A stretch of DNA of 64,000 bases from Metallyticus violacea (GCA_030762175.1 CM060840.1:39438501-39502500); one strand, 5' to 3'; positions 50,350-62,946 are shown, counted from the first letter of the stretch. Numbers and translations are program-made. The notes: generated by a model from the letters alone, not told the origin.

Positions 50350-53110
50350 ATAATTAATTTTCTACAATAATACATTTTAAAATATTTGTAATTACCATAA
50401 AAATTTACCTTTCTTTGTTTGAAAATATAGAAGAAATTTAAAAAATACTGTAGTATACATTTTCACATACGTCTGCACTTAAATATTTTAAGAATGTGTA
50501 TTCAGAAAGTTACTGATATGGGGAAAACTTGTTAATATGTATTATAAAATAATATTGGGAAAAATGCAACAAAACAAAAATTCCTATATTAATGTCTCCG
50601 CAAATATGAACAATAGAGAAATGAGAAAAGATATTTGGAGTCATCGAAAATGATACTTCTATTATAAAAAATGGGTTAAGTACAAGAGCTTAAAAGAGAG
50701 TTCATTATGAAAAACAAATTTGATATAGGAATATGAAGCATTTGAGTATCCCATAGTATGGAGGATAATCTTATTCCAAAGAAACTGTAAAATTACCTCC
50801 TAGTTGTAAAAACTAAGCATGGAGCAACCAAAATTGTGACCGACACAATTCCACAGACGGAACAGTTCAAATAGCCCCGTCCATTAAGATGATGAAGTTT
50901 GTGTGTGTGAGCGCGTGTAAATCTAGGGAATTTTGGTAATGGATCGAGTCTTCTTTGAAGATAGTATTTGAATGATATCGAATCAGATAAAAGAGGAACA
51001 AATAAGAGCTACATAATGAGATTGAATATTTGTATAAAAAGTGAACGTGAAAATAACTAAAAATAAAATAAATCTAAGGTGTGAAATAACATAACAGAAA
51101 TTAAACGTTCAGCAAATGTTTGTGGAAGTGTTATTGATGTCCATCAAGAAAATAAAGAATATCTATATAATAACTAGAGTGGAAAAAAAAATAATGAAAA
51201 AATTTTACGAAATATAATCATTTTATTCATCAATAAAATATGAACATTTTTTAAAAAAGTAACATATACAAATTAAAAGAGCAACATTAACATTTAATGC
51301 ATTTAATTTTGTACTAAATGTCCCAATATAATAACATAGAACATACAGTAAACTGAAGTTTATCGTGCTACACTTTGTAGCTTCAGAACTTTGAGGCGCA
51401 TGGATTTTATACAAGAATTCTACAAAAAAAGTACATTTTATTATTCAGGCATTTTCCAAGATTTTTTTTCTTTTTTTTTTTTTTTTTTGGAAAGTCGCAA
51501 ATTATGTAATTTCGCAGCTCAGAGACGCCCTATTACCAGAACTCGGAAGTTCGGTAAAATGCGATTTAAATCGGGGTATTTATTTTACATTTTTGAGCTT
51601 CTGAGCTTGTTTAAGGTTTAAAACTTTTTTTTTTTTACCTGTGTTGGGTCGTTATGGATTTTTTCTGCGATTATTTACTCATTTTAAAAAGCACCTAAAG
51701 AATTTCAATATGTGGAAGTGAAACAAGTTATAAAAATTAAATAAAATGTTTACTGCACAAAAATATCTATCTTGCTTTATGTACATTTATTCCTTTTCAA
51801 GCAGTCTTTTCTCCTGACTCGTTCGCTTAAGCTCTTTGAATAACAGAACCTTCATTAGTGGAATGAATGCACGGTTTTCTCGGACATACGAATACTAGGA
51901 AATAGAATGAGTCCTGGCGAAATAACTTGCATCGATCTGCGCGAGACAACTCTAGGAAATTTGTAGTGGGGATAACTTCTCAGTTGCATAACAAATAATT
52001 GCAAGTGAGAAAGATGAGAGCTGTACAACTGTGCAATAAACCATCCCTACAATATGTCAGTTCGGAAGTAAGAGTAATAACCTGATTCCCCTATAAACGC
52101 ATAAACAGAACTCGACCAGAAATCAACCGTTGCACATTTTTGCTCATTTTCCAGGACTATTCAAAACGGTTTTGCTTTGTCTTGACTCTTTCCAAAATAG
52201 TTTGTTTTGAATAATATTCAATCACTTCAGTGGAAGTAGAATATTCTTTTTCCATGATGAAAAATTTTCTCTCTGACAAGCGGCCGACTGTGACAGCTGA
52301 TATACTTTGAAAAAACATCATGTTGTTGCTTGTAGCCAAGAAGAGCAATCTTAAGTACCTTAATTATGCAATGCTTTTTTTAAACCTCTTGAATATGTAT
52401 TTTAATTAATAATGAGTGATATTACTCTGTATCCTCACTTTGAATAAATGTTTATTTTAAGTATAATATTGCCTATTTTCAGTATTTAATTGACATTTTG
52501 CCAGTCTATTTTAACAAAAATAAATATCTGCACTCCTGGGCTCTGAGTTTTACTAATAGGAATGTGTTCTCCATTACACCGACTTTCATTGATGTACGCA
52601 TAACAAATAAATTACTCAATTCTTTATCACAATATTTGCAAACCACACTTTTCCTATCAATTGTGTGACACTTGCAAATAGAACATCAATCCCATACACT
52701 TTCTTTCGGCAGCTTGACATGTTAAATGAACGCAGGATGCAAGCATCTGTACTGTAATGGTGATCTCAGTAATTTACAAATTAGCTGAATGTACAATAGG
52801 TTTTTATAGGGTTGCTTGAAATTGGGATGTGACCAGTCCTTCCATATCATCTGCGATTTAATTGGTTAAACATTTCTTCCTAGGCCGAGCTACATTTATC
52901 CCACACCTTTTAAAAAAATTAAATTTATCTGATTAATTATTAAATAATGCAGAACGAGGTTTCTGAACAGCCAACTGAAAATATTATCACACATATTTTA
53001 GTCCTGTAAGAGACATTCAAACATACTGTCTACGAAACTCACAGCAGATAGCATCAAAGGGGGAAGGGTCGGTTACTCCTTGCAGCTGAGTGCTAACAAT
53101 GGCAGCAAGT
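50350..53110. other. AT-rich stretch without supported genes
   Basis: Contains a T-run near 51465-51489 and no recognisable coding, RNA or repeat family. Confidence 0.6.
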
Positions 53111-53114
53111 AAAC

Positions 53115-53280
53115 CACCGCAGTAGTCTACGAGCAGGCCTAGGTTCGCTTCCCGAGTTAGTTTCCTAACTGAGGTTATTTTAGGAGTTTCCCCTCAGTTC
53201 TTTGGGTGAATGCCTGGGAATCTTAGGTTTAAAATCCCCTGAACTCATTTGTTATCATTTTGTATAATCCTTAATTTGAC
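53115..53280 (+). mobile_element. SINE, type E, copy 2
   Basis: A B-box-like aggttcgcttccc lies near 53141, followed by ctaactgaggttattttagg, agtttcccctcagttctttg, gaatgcctgggaatcttagg and cctgaactcatttgttatca. These match the copy at 32.2 kb in order. The A box region (agtagtctacgagcaggcct) is diverged. Confidence 0.65.
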
Positions 53281-53284
53281 ACAG

Positions 53285-53800
53285 GTAATATGCAGATTCC
53301 GGTGTCATGATATAAAGTGAATAGGATACACGAGTATGTACTGAAATTTTTTTATAATTTTGGAATTTCACAAATGGGGTTAATTTATTGAAGAATTGAA
53401 AAAGTTATAAAATTGAAAATCAAAAATATACAAAAAAACACATTAAGAATTGTTCTAAATGTAAAAGAGTTAACAAAATGAAATATGAAATATATCAAAA
53501 CGTAACAATAGTACTTCCAAGTGTGGTCTAAAATATGAAAGTTTGTGTTTTTCCGCTCTCTAATAATAACAACAAATAATTCAATTGCACGCAGATTCAG
53601 GATAGCAAGTAAGGCACATTTAAATAAAGGGGTGGAAAAATGCTACTGGAGAATTTTTTTTTCTGTTATATCTATTATTATTTTTATTATTATCAGAAGC
53701 ACAGCTTAAAAGTAATCGAATAATACTCTCTTTAAAGAACAGTTTTCTTTCAGGCTAATCTCGCGCAGACTCTGCATAATACTTAATATAGGAATGTAGC
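53285..53800. other. Stretch without supported features
   Basis: A/T-rich DNA with no recognisable element. Confidence 0.55.
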
Positions 53801-53804
53801 GTAC

Positions 53805-54125
53805 CAAATACTTCCCAAATATTCGTTTATAGATTGTGTGAACGTCCATACACAGCACTCATTCGGAAGCGAATTTCGAATGCAGAATGCCCTTCCGCCA
53901 TCAAAATCCTAATGACTGCTCGCTGTTCTTGCTTGGACGATTCCATCTTCACTGCTGGGGCTGTTGCGCGCTTTCCATCGCTCTTGCGTAGGGCTACCAA
54001 CTTTACTACAGCATTTTCTGGCGCTGTTCCTCCTCGCTGCTATAAACTTCCGATTTTCATGTGATTGACACTGATACAAGAGAAAATAAATCACAGTCAA
54101 GCCTCGGCTATCTAGGAAGTATGTA
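53805..54125 (-). mobile_element. Deleted Tc1/mariner-like element keeping the transposase start
   Basis: On the minus strand, from ATG at 53943, the frame reads MESSKQEQRAVIRILMAEGH and then SAFEIRFRMSAVYGR, to about 53832. This matches the first helix-turn-helix of mariner-type transposases (relatives read EQRxVIRFLxAEGxSAxEIHxRMxxVYG). The rest of the transposase is missing. Possible eroded terminal repeats are ggtacatacttcc on the minus strand near 54125 and gtaccaaatacttccc on the plus strand near 53801-53816. This suggests an internally deleted, MITE-like copy of about 320 bp. Confidence 0.55.
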
Positions 54126-54129
54126 CCAT

Positions 54130-55600
54130 ACACAAAATGAGTGGCATTGATAATAAATTAACTAAATGTAGACAATTAATATGTATTATAAAAATAATAT
54201 TGTTAAAATAAGTACGGTCTGGAGCATATTTATAAACCCATATTTATCAGTGTTAATATATATGAATTTAAAATTAACTAGTTATAAAACCAGACATACG
54301 CGTAGTAAATTAATCATTTGTGGTAAAATAAGTCTTTCGGTAAGGGCCGAATTTTGAGGTTTCGTTTTGCCGATTACAATGGGCTCTGGTCGTCGAAGCC
54401 TTCTCAATTATTTAATTAGAAACTCCTCTCTTGAATATTGGGTGACAACATTATTTGAAAGCAATATAATGGATAAAAAAATACAGAGACATATACTCAA
54501 GATGGAGTAAAATGATAAACCACTACAAATATATTCCATATTATTGCAATCCAAAGTAAAAATGGTACATTGTCATAGGAAAACAAGCTGGAAAGAGCAG
54601 GTTTGTGAGCGTGTAAAGAACGAAACACCGATTTAAAATTTTTATAATTATGATCAGTTTATTTCTCTATTTTATGTGTTAATATGTATAAGGAATATCA
54701 AAATACTAAGTCCAGAACAAGTTGGTTTCAGTTATTCCCCTCAAGCTTGACTTAATGATTTAAATATTACATCTGTCGCAGAGCATATTCAGCTTCACAT
54801 ATGCAATACGATTTCATGTTTTCATTCTATTGAAAGAGGTCAGTTCTTATTTTTTTCTGCGCTTTTTGTTTTTTGTTTTTTCCGTGGTTTTTTTTTTGTT
54901 TTTTTTTTTTTTGTTTTTAAGGATCTGAGCGGAGTATAATTATTATATTTATCAAAACGAATGGCCTTATATCTAAATTATGATGCAATTCGTGAGTCCA
55001 AAAACAAACGTCACATCATAATTGGAAGGCTAAAATTCTGACACTTGCGTGACACACGATAAGGTGCTTTTCGAAGGCGGGGCGAAGAAGGTTATCCAAA
55101 AGCCAATCATCCACCTTCACCAACGAAGAGGGTGAGGAGGAGATTAACTCGTAAAGCTATACATCATCCTTGACACCTACCCAATCAGGCACCGTTTAAC
55201 TCAGTAGCACGATAACCTCATCACTAACCTCATCACAGTTTGGAGATATCTTTGGTCTAGTATCAGCACTCAAAAACAACGCTTATCCTTAGCTTCAAGT
55301 CACTCCCATTTGGTTCATCCCCCCCCCCTCTTCGTATGGTGTGGACTTTAAACCGCCCCGGTTCTAATATATTCATTACTTCAGTTGTGACTTGTGTTGA
55401 TAATTCTGTTTGAAATCTTTCAACAAGTATTTTTTTTTCATTTTATTGTTTTAGGTTTCGTCACATGTTTCAGAAATATCCTATTATAGCAAAACAGTTC
55501 ATATATGCATAAAGTTTTATCAACTGCACTTAGGTTTTAGTTACAGAATTTATTTTTTATTGTAATTCAACAGAAAAATATGAAAATAGGCACCACAGCC
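54130..55600. other. Stretch without supported genes
   Basis: A T-rich low-complexity run lies at about 54848-54918. The segment 55040-55360 has a more balanced base composition and several CTCATC/CACC motifs but could not be matched to a repeat in the window. A C-run of ten lies near 55319-55328. Confidence 0.5.
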
Positions 55601-55624
55601 TTTCATCCAGTCTTATTCCCTCCC

Positions 55625-55895
55625 ATATTCCAAATGTCTGCCGTATCTGCTGACACGTGTTAGTTTGCTGGCGAAAATGTCTGTCAATAGGTTCTGCAAT
55701 ATGCAAGGGCTTTAAACGAGCTCATACATAGAATTTCAATGAATAAAAGTCAGGTGAATGAGCAGGCCAAGATATTGATTCTCCACGACCTATTCATTTA
55801 TTTGGCAAGCGCTCTTCTATAAACGCTGTAGCAGTACGAGAAAAATGAGGTGATACCCCATCGTGCCTAAACCACAACATACCACCAATTGTCAT
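55625..55895 (-). pseudogene. Tc1/mariner-superfamily transposase relic
   Basis: The minus-strand frame reads GGMLWFRHDGVSPHFSRTAT, then AFIEERLPNK, a stop, IGRGESISWPAHSPDFYSLK, FYV, another stop, and ARLKPLHIAEPIDRHFRQ. HDG-PHF is the second catalytic block (aspartate kept). WIGRGG-WP-RSPD--PLDF is the third block of a transposase group common in insects. Here the first W of WIGRGG is the stop TGA, and the SPD aspartate is kept. The frame is otherwise unbroken over about 85 codons. It is a different group from the 30.2 kb mariner. N-terminal parts and termini were not found. Confidence 0.75.
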
Positions 55896-56412
55896 TTACG
55901 GAAAAATATGACATTTTGTATTTTAGACCTTACTGGGAAGCATCATTTTTTTGTATTAGCAATTTTTATATTTTATTTCACATACTGTTTCATATATTGA
56001 GCATTTCTTAATCTTTGTTTATATTTTTCAACTTTATTTTTATAACTTTTTAAGTGGCTTGTCATTGTTCCATGTAGAATAAAAGGGTCAATTTATGTGT
56101 CGCCATTTAGCATTAATCTCTAGGTGGTTTTCAAATTCACCAAAATGGTCGCATATAACTACAAACTTAAAGGAATATGACAATAAGTTTACATTAACTT
56201 CTAACCTGTTTTCCAGAGGTTCTCACTAGTTAGGAGACATTCTGAACATTTTTAGATACTTGAAAAATTTATGACAGTTTATTTATAACAGCAATTCTAA
56301 TAAAAATCCCGTGAATAAATTAGTCGTCTATGGTACTGCGGTTAGAAATGGTATCTCAGTTTACTAATCTAGTGTTAAGGATAATGCAACCACTATTCCA
56401 GTATTCACTTAC

Positions 56413-56450
56413 GATGCCTCAGTAGTTAAAACGGGCAATAAACACTGCTC
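56413..56450 (+). mobile_element. SINE, type A, 3' end fragment
   Basis: gatgcctcagtagttaaaac followed by gggcaataaacact matches the 3' end of the type-A family (tacctcagtagtaaaaacag gcgttaaacact in the 31.7 kb copy). Only about 40 bases remain recognisable. Confidence 0.65.
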
Positions 56451-56459
56451 AAAATAATA

Positions 56460-56955
56460 AACTATCCCAGCATAAATTTATGTGGAGCTAAATTTAAAAT
56501 TATTAGCTGGAATTTTTTTGTACTTTTTATACATTTTACCCCCAAAAATTGAAATGTATATTAATATTCACAGCAAACTTTTTGCAATCAAGTTTAGAAG
56601 TTTACAGCAGCTCCGCACTTCAACATAAGGAAGGGTAAATAATATTTGTTTCACAGGGCAAGAAACAGGCAAATCCCGAATAGCCACTAGCTGATAATTT
56701 GGAAGGTTAAGACTCTTGTCTTTGTGATTGAAATCGGGGAGCTCAATAACAACAATGAACACAATTGTAAACCAGAATTAAAACATAAAAAAGCAATCTA
56801 GCTTCACCAGGACAAGGCTTGAAGCTATGCGTTCGGTTCGCCGTTTTTGAGGATATAGATATGAAGAGAGAGAGGGAGGGGGGGTTACTCCAGCCCTTAC
56901 AGCAACACCCCGTTTAATCACCATCACCATCATATACATTTCTGTGTATTTGGGA
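56460..56955. other. Stretch without supported features
   Basis: AT-rich DNA, with a short GA-rich tract near 56863-56883. Confidence 0.5.
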
Positions 56956-56963
56956 TATTGAAA

Positions 56964-57077
56964 ATGTCTCTTAGGAGCAAAAGACCGCGAGCTGTGGACG
57001 GTCTCTGGAAAGCCTATCAGAAGAAGTGGAAGGTAGTGCACGTTTCATTCTGCTTCGCGCTCCTGGTCACCATGTAG
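56964..57077 (+). other. Candidate small ORF or exon, unknown
   Basis: A 37-codon frame begins MSLRSKRPRAVDGLWKAYQK, continues KWKVVHVSFCFALLVTM and stops at TAG. It is clearly more GC-rich than its surroundings, basic at the start and hydrophobic at the end. Splice-like sites are present: tctcttag before GAGC (about 56974) and an excellent donor, gtggaag|gtagtg, near 57033. So it may be a 58-base internal exon as well as a small ORF. A minus-strand frame of 87 codons overlaps it and looks less convincing. No family is recognised and it may be chance. Confidence 0.2.
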
Positions 57078-57079
57078 AG

Positions 57080-59255
57080 CATCACTGCTAGTGGCGGTAT
57101 CGTGTTAATAATTTTGTTACCGTAGATCGCAAACAACCTTTGTAAACATTTCCTTTTATCTGGTGCATATTATATTTTTCGAATTAAGAACAAATGTTGA
57201 CAATTTCTCTTTTGTGGTATTGAGATACTTTGTTGAGCATTTTCTTCCAAATCTTAAGTTCAATTTCTTTTCAATTAACATTCTGGGCATTTATTCTAGG
57301 AATTTAAATGCATTGTAACCAATTTTTAGCAAATCTATAACTTATTTCGGAAAATAATTTATTTTGTTTGAATTAAGTAATCAAATTTCTATTCTTAGTT
57401 TTGCTCCTTCACCTTTCGTTAATTTTTTCTCCTTATTTTGTTTTTGTTTTGCTTTTTCATTCACTCCTATAATTTTCTCCATATTATATTATTGTCTATT
57501 TTTTAATTCCATGTATGTGCATGTATTTCCTGCGAGAGTGTGTTATATGACTTGCATTGTATCAAAGTAACCCACAACCTTTGGCCATGACATTCCTGAC
57601 AACTTTCTTGAGATTGGTAGCCACTACTGTAGAACATTTTAGGATTAAATTACACCTTCTTACGGAACATTTTACCAAGGTAAGCACATAGCCAGAGGCA
57701 TGTTGGTAATGCATTTCCTCAATTGTTTTCATAGCAGCATTTAAAACAAGTTCAACAAGAAAGAGAGAGATAATACGGTTTACTTGGTGGCAAAACGTAA
57801 TCATAGTATCTAGTGCAGCAAAATTACGTACTTACGCAAAGTTAACTAATTCCAAAGAATGTGCAGCCACTATCAGTCATTCATAATGTGGCATTAGGGC
57901 TTAGAAGTTCCCTCCTAAAAAACTTGTGAATCGTGAAATGCAACAGCAAAATTGAACAGAAATACTCATGGATCTGAATTCGGTGGACTATTGCTTAAAG
58001 AGACCATTGCAGATCATAACTAAAAAATAGGCAGCGACAATAGACGAACTCGTTTAAAGTAGTCAACGTTTATATGCCGACATTGACCTTGTGTGCATTA
58101 TTTAAAAATTTGGTTGCACCGGATATAGGTACGCGCCTGTCACATTATATGGAATTCATCAAGCACAGGGCTAGTCAATTATGGAAATTCTCTCTAGGCG
58201 GAGGTGGTTTAATTATCCTCTTTAATAATTTTAATGTGTGTTTTTTATCATTCATTCTTAGAGTAAATCAACCCTCGCAAAGCACATCGCATACATCAAA
58301 TTTGAACACCTGAAACCACTCATAGATAGCCTAAATTATTTTTCCTTTTTCTTTAAAAAACATTTGAAACTTTTCTATATATGTACTGGTTTAAATAATT
58401 GTGGAGTTGACATGGAAATGAGTGTAAGTGGCTTAATCCCCCCCCCCAAAAAAAAACCGAGAGAGAGAGAGATTTAAAATGCTAAAATAGCCTGAGAAGA
58501 GCGGAAAGTAAAAAAAAAACTCCAAAAAACCTCCAATTGTACTTTTCAGTTAATCCAACTACACTGCTTTTAGCATTAAGAAGGATATTTGCCACCCCCG
58601 GTTTTTGTTTCTCGTCTTAGTTTAGCGTAGCTATATCTGATATTTTCTAGTTCCTATTTAACATTAATTCAATATGACATTAAGATATTTCTTCTCATTT
58701 GACACCTAAATGGCAGTTTGAAATTTGGTGTGACAGCTGAGCTGGACAAAATATAAATATATTGATTTTTATCGCTCTGAAGGGCACTATGGCTACATAG
58801 ATAAAAAAATATCTGATCTCTGGACATCCATACTAACTTTATGATAGGGATTTCGGTTATGGTACCTTTAAAAACTGCACAACTGTAAAATCTATTTCAA
58901 AATGTCATATTGAAAAAAAAAAAATATATGATTGCGTGGATTTTGCCTATACATCGGATAGATATTTAAACACAACTTCATTGCAAATAAGCAATAATCT
59001 TGGATCATGGTTTAATACGCAGATTTTGCTACAAATTAAAATAAAACGAAGTTTCAGTGAAATGGGAAGGGTGGGAGACGAAGCGCGTGTTCAGAAAGGG
59101 ACGGTGTACTAAATTCAAGAAAGTAAACAGCTTTGATCATGACAGAAAAACGATTTATTGAACAGGGGAATTAAACAGACCTTAAATATAACTATTTTAG
59201 AGGAGAATGTGTGCATCATAATTACACAAATTATGTATTTGTTGTTACTCACTAT
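57080..59255. other. AT-rich stretch without supported genes
   Basis: The minus frame at 57562-57804 has hydrophobic and basic segments but no recognised domain. A C-run, A-run and GA-run follow one another at 58438-58473. No repeat family was recognised. Confidence 0.5.
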
Positions 59256-59276
59256 ATTAGTAGTAGTATTAATGTT

Positions 59277-59548
59277 ATTTTTTTTTAATAGTGTTTAACG
59301 CCCGTTTTCACTACTGAGGCACCACAGGCGGTGGACACTGATGATACATGAGATGAAAAGTTATATTCGGAAAGGAATTTTTAAGGAAAGAAACGTTTCA
59401 GGCCTAAATTTAGGGTACCTCCCCGGCATTTGCCATTTATAAGGACTGAGGAAAATCTGAAAAAAAAATATCATTTAGGGAGAACAGTCCTGGCGGGATT
59501 CGAACTCCAGATCTCCCGCTCACGAGCCCGAGCCTTAACGACCTCGGC
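59277..59548 (-). mobile_element. SINE, type A, with perfect 18-bp target duplication
   Basis: The direct repeat agtagtagtattaatgtt lies exactly at 59259-59276 and 59549-59566, so the insert boundaries are set to the base. On the minus strand the insert starts gccgaggtcgttaaggctcg, has the B box ggagttcgaatcccgcc, and ends in an A-rich tail. It lacks the first bases of the head present in the 41.0 kb copy. The perfect target duplication means insertion by LINE machinery is certain and fairly recent compared with the 11.1 kb copy. Confidence 0.95.
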
Positions 59549-59569
59549 AGTAGTAGTATTAATGTTGAA

Positions 59570-62500
59570 AATAGTAAATTGGTAATAATGTTACTAATAT
59601 CATTTAGGGAGTACAATAACGATTTAATGTTATAACTTCGTAAATAAAGAATTTTTATCCAAAATATGTTTTTGTGTTCTCCTAAAATGTTTTACTTTTT
59701 GGCACGTCCTGTCCCATGCCAATTCCTCAGTTATATAAGCAAAACATCTTCCAGTTAAGCTAGCGTTCAGATGTAAACGCTGAGTGTCCTCACTCATGTG
59801 ATTTTGCAGAATATGAACTGAATAAACGTAATTTAATTTCCTTGCGTCAAAAATGGATAAAAATCTAATCTAGATTAGATTGGTGTTGACAGATACTAAT
59901 AAAATTATAATTAATGTAAAACATTAAAAAACGTATTTATCAAACTATTAAATTTATAATAATAAAATATCTACGAAGGTAAGTCGTTAAGTGACTTACG
60001 AATTGAAGTGTTTAAATGAGGCACCTGAGGCTATGGCCACCAGATGACAACATTATTCCGGTGGCATTTGCTCACATTCGACACGAGACAATCGATATTT
60101 ACAATAGCGAGACAGCAGTTGCTGCTGCAGTAGATACGTTGCGCCTCTGAGTAACTAACCGTCAGTAGTGTTTACGTCCAGTCACTATTACTGGCTATTG
60201 CTGATGCCATGTACTGTCGGACACTACAACGATATTGTAAAATGATTCAGAACAAATGTCTGGGACTGTTAAGCCCTGGTATTTAATTGTTGCACAATAG
60301 TCCCTCCATGCACACACAATAAAATAACAGCTCTCTTCGGATTGTGTCTCTGCGAGACGCGCTATGTGAACGCTCAAACAACTGGAGAGTCAACGATCTG
60401 CATCGAACGCTGAAGTCAGAACCAGAGTGAGCAGTATTCTTATTACAGCCTAAAAACAATCTCCTTCCACAAGCTCTAGAATCACAGTCTTGACCTCTTG
60501 CTAGGAATCGGTGTGCTGTCTTCATGGATACTACTTTTGTATTATTGTTACTTAATATTATAATATGAAACTTTCAGTGATTAGTAGATAAAAATCTAAA
60601 TTTTTTAGGTGTTTACCACTAGATTTCTATACTTACATAATGGCGACTTAAGCTGCTTTTTGCCAAAATAACTGGGGGCGTTCTCGCATGCCAAGGAACT
60701 CCGTTTGGAGAAGGAAGTAATAATGAATGCTTGTTCACGGATAAAATGTCTATGCAGTTCACTTGTTAACTTTTGGTGGGAGGCGCAAGAAGAAGAGAAA
60801 GAGGGGTCATTGCATGTGCGCTGTATATGTACATCATGAAGAGATGGGGACATACAGATTAGATACACGCCTTTGCTTTTGTTCACCTTTCGACCAACCA
60901 GAAACACCCTAGACCGGAACTTGGTGGTTAGCATCTTGCATGGTTACCTACCTCACTTCCTCCCCTTTTGTTATGTGCACGCCTTCTCTCATGTATTTGC
61001 CCCTTATTCTTTTCTTCGCAACGTGCACAGGGGCCGGACTCTTTCTTTCTTTCCGGCACGAATATCCTCCTTGTTTTCAACTTCATTACAACAAAAAGTC
61101 ACGCATACAACTTTTTTCCGCCAATGAGTGACTACTTTCTAAGGTTCATTCTCCAAATAGTATCATGCAAAGTAGTATAAAGTTAAAGTTTGCAAAAACG
61201 GAGGCTGAGGTGATTTAGCGAGTCGTGTTATTTTGTAAGCTAAGATAAGTGTATTCCACAAAATCAACAGGTATTTCGTAAGGAAAGAAAAGAATATTAG
61301 TCTTCTTCACACTTTCAGAGTACTAAATTGCGGAACAGTCTACCAAGGCACATTTCAGATGACTTGATTTAACAAATATAAAGTGCAATTTCTAAAAATG
61401 CATATTGATACCATTTGTGGATATAATTTAAGTACAAAAATCTTACATTAAGTTTACACAAAACATTGCATCATACCATATTTGCCTATAGAGAGAGACA
61501 AACGCAGCACAAAACAGAGATTACAAAAAGAACCGCACATTAAAAAATTAAATTAATATAAGATTTTAATTAAAATACATGTTTTAGTAAAATTGCTTTT
61601 TTGTACCTTCATTTGGTTTAGTTAACTTTAAATGATATATATTATAATTTTAAAATTACACAAATAAATTAATAAAAATTCAGCAACATGTACACAAAGT
61701 CTTCTCTGAACTGAAACTTTGTCGACTGAAGACCAGAGTTTTTAAAAAAATATCTAAATACAATGTTTACGCAGCGATTACGCACTATATTTTATCTTGG
61801 TGTACGGTTAAAGAGGAAAATAAGACCTGCTGATAAAAATGGCAATATTGCTGCCTAAAATTGTAAAGAAACAAATTTTGGGGGTAAAAATAACGACTTT
61901 TTACTTGATTTCTTAAATTGTTTTTATCAATGAACTTGCGTTGCATTATAATTTAATTATATATATTTTTAGTACGTTTAGTACTTTTAGCTCTAAAAAT
62001 GAGTGTAAATTAACTATCCAAAAATGTGCTTTTGCAAAAATGCGCTTATCCGCTTTGCTTTGGAAAAGGGATGTTTTACAATATATCGATAACCTACATA
62101 AAATTAGTCTATAACAAGTTAACAACTTAAAGACAATTTTGTTGAATTATTACATGGTAAATCTAAGTTATGTATATCTAAGAAATATACATAATTATAT
62201 TTAAGAATTCGATTAGTAGTTTGATTGTTAAGTTTTGAAAACAAAGTCTCAAATGTGCAGCAATATATAGCATTTATATAGTACTGGACTCCTAAGTATC
62301 GACCGCACTCTCGGTGTTTTCTCATATGGGCAACTTGACTGAGCATTTAGCTCGCGGGGTAGAAAGCAAGATCACACCAGTTATGTATGAGTTAGGCAAA
62401 TTCTGTGTGGGAAGGCTCATTGACTGAAAAGTGTGTTATGGCTTAGCATATAAACACAAACTCTTAATGTGCTATTTAGTTAAGTTTTTACGCTGCCGTT

Positions 62501-62920
62501 TCTTAAATATAATCTTTCTGTCATGGGATATTTTATTTTATTAGTTGAAGATCTAGTGAACCATTTTATTTTTGTTAAACATTAATTTAGCGCTGCGATA
62601 AATACGAAAAGACATTAAAAGTTAATACTGAACTCTATGCTTGAAAGCTATAGAAGGCATAAGTGTTAAAGTAATATATACTGGGGAATTCTGTGATTAT
62701 TTAATATAAAATTAAAACTTGCTTTAAAGCTAATAAAATATATAATAAAAATCAGCCAATATTGGCATTTAACAATTGAAGTAATCATTTCTACGATAGT
62801 CTGGTAATGTATTGACGTGACAAAGCAAAGCTTAATTTACCCCCTACTAACCCACTCTACCCTTAGCGAGAACATTCAGTGGTACAGTTTAAAAGCAAAA
62901 TTTAGAGTTATAAGAATTAT
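59570..62920. other. AT-rich stretch without supported genes
   Basis: Contains a 20-base perfect palindrome at 59862-59881 and a short hairpin near 59979-59999. Overlapping frames at 60605-61180 on both strands are of mixed composition but match no family. No transposon text was seen. Confidence 0.55.
59862..59881. repeat. Perfect 20-base palindrome
   Basis: aatctaatctagattagatt equals its own reverse complement. It may be a chance palindrome, a recombination scar or the centre of a small foldback element; no longer inverted arms were seen beyond it. Confidence 0.8.
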
Positions 62921-62946
62921 ATATATATATAATATTAATGAAAAAT

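Noticed and set aside
54378..54720. Plus-strand text RNSSLEYWVTTLFESNIMDKK recalling a LINE C-terminal region
   Set aside because: Only one weak block resembles the region after reverse transcriptase, with no second supporting block; too little to call.
60605..61180. Overlapping frames of 63-109 codons on both strands
   Set aside because: They overlap in several frames and show no motif; this looks like a stop-poor patch of mixed composition, not a gene.
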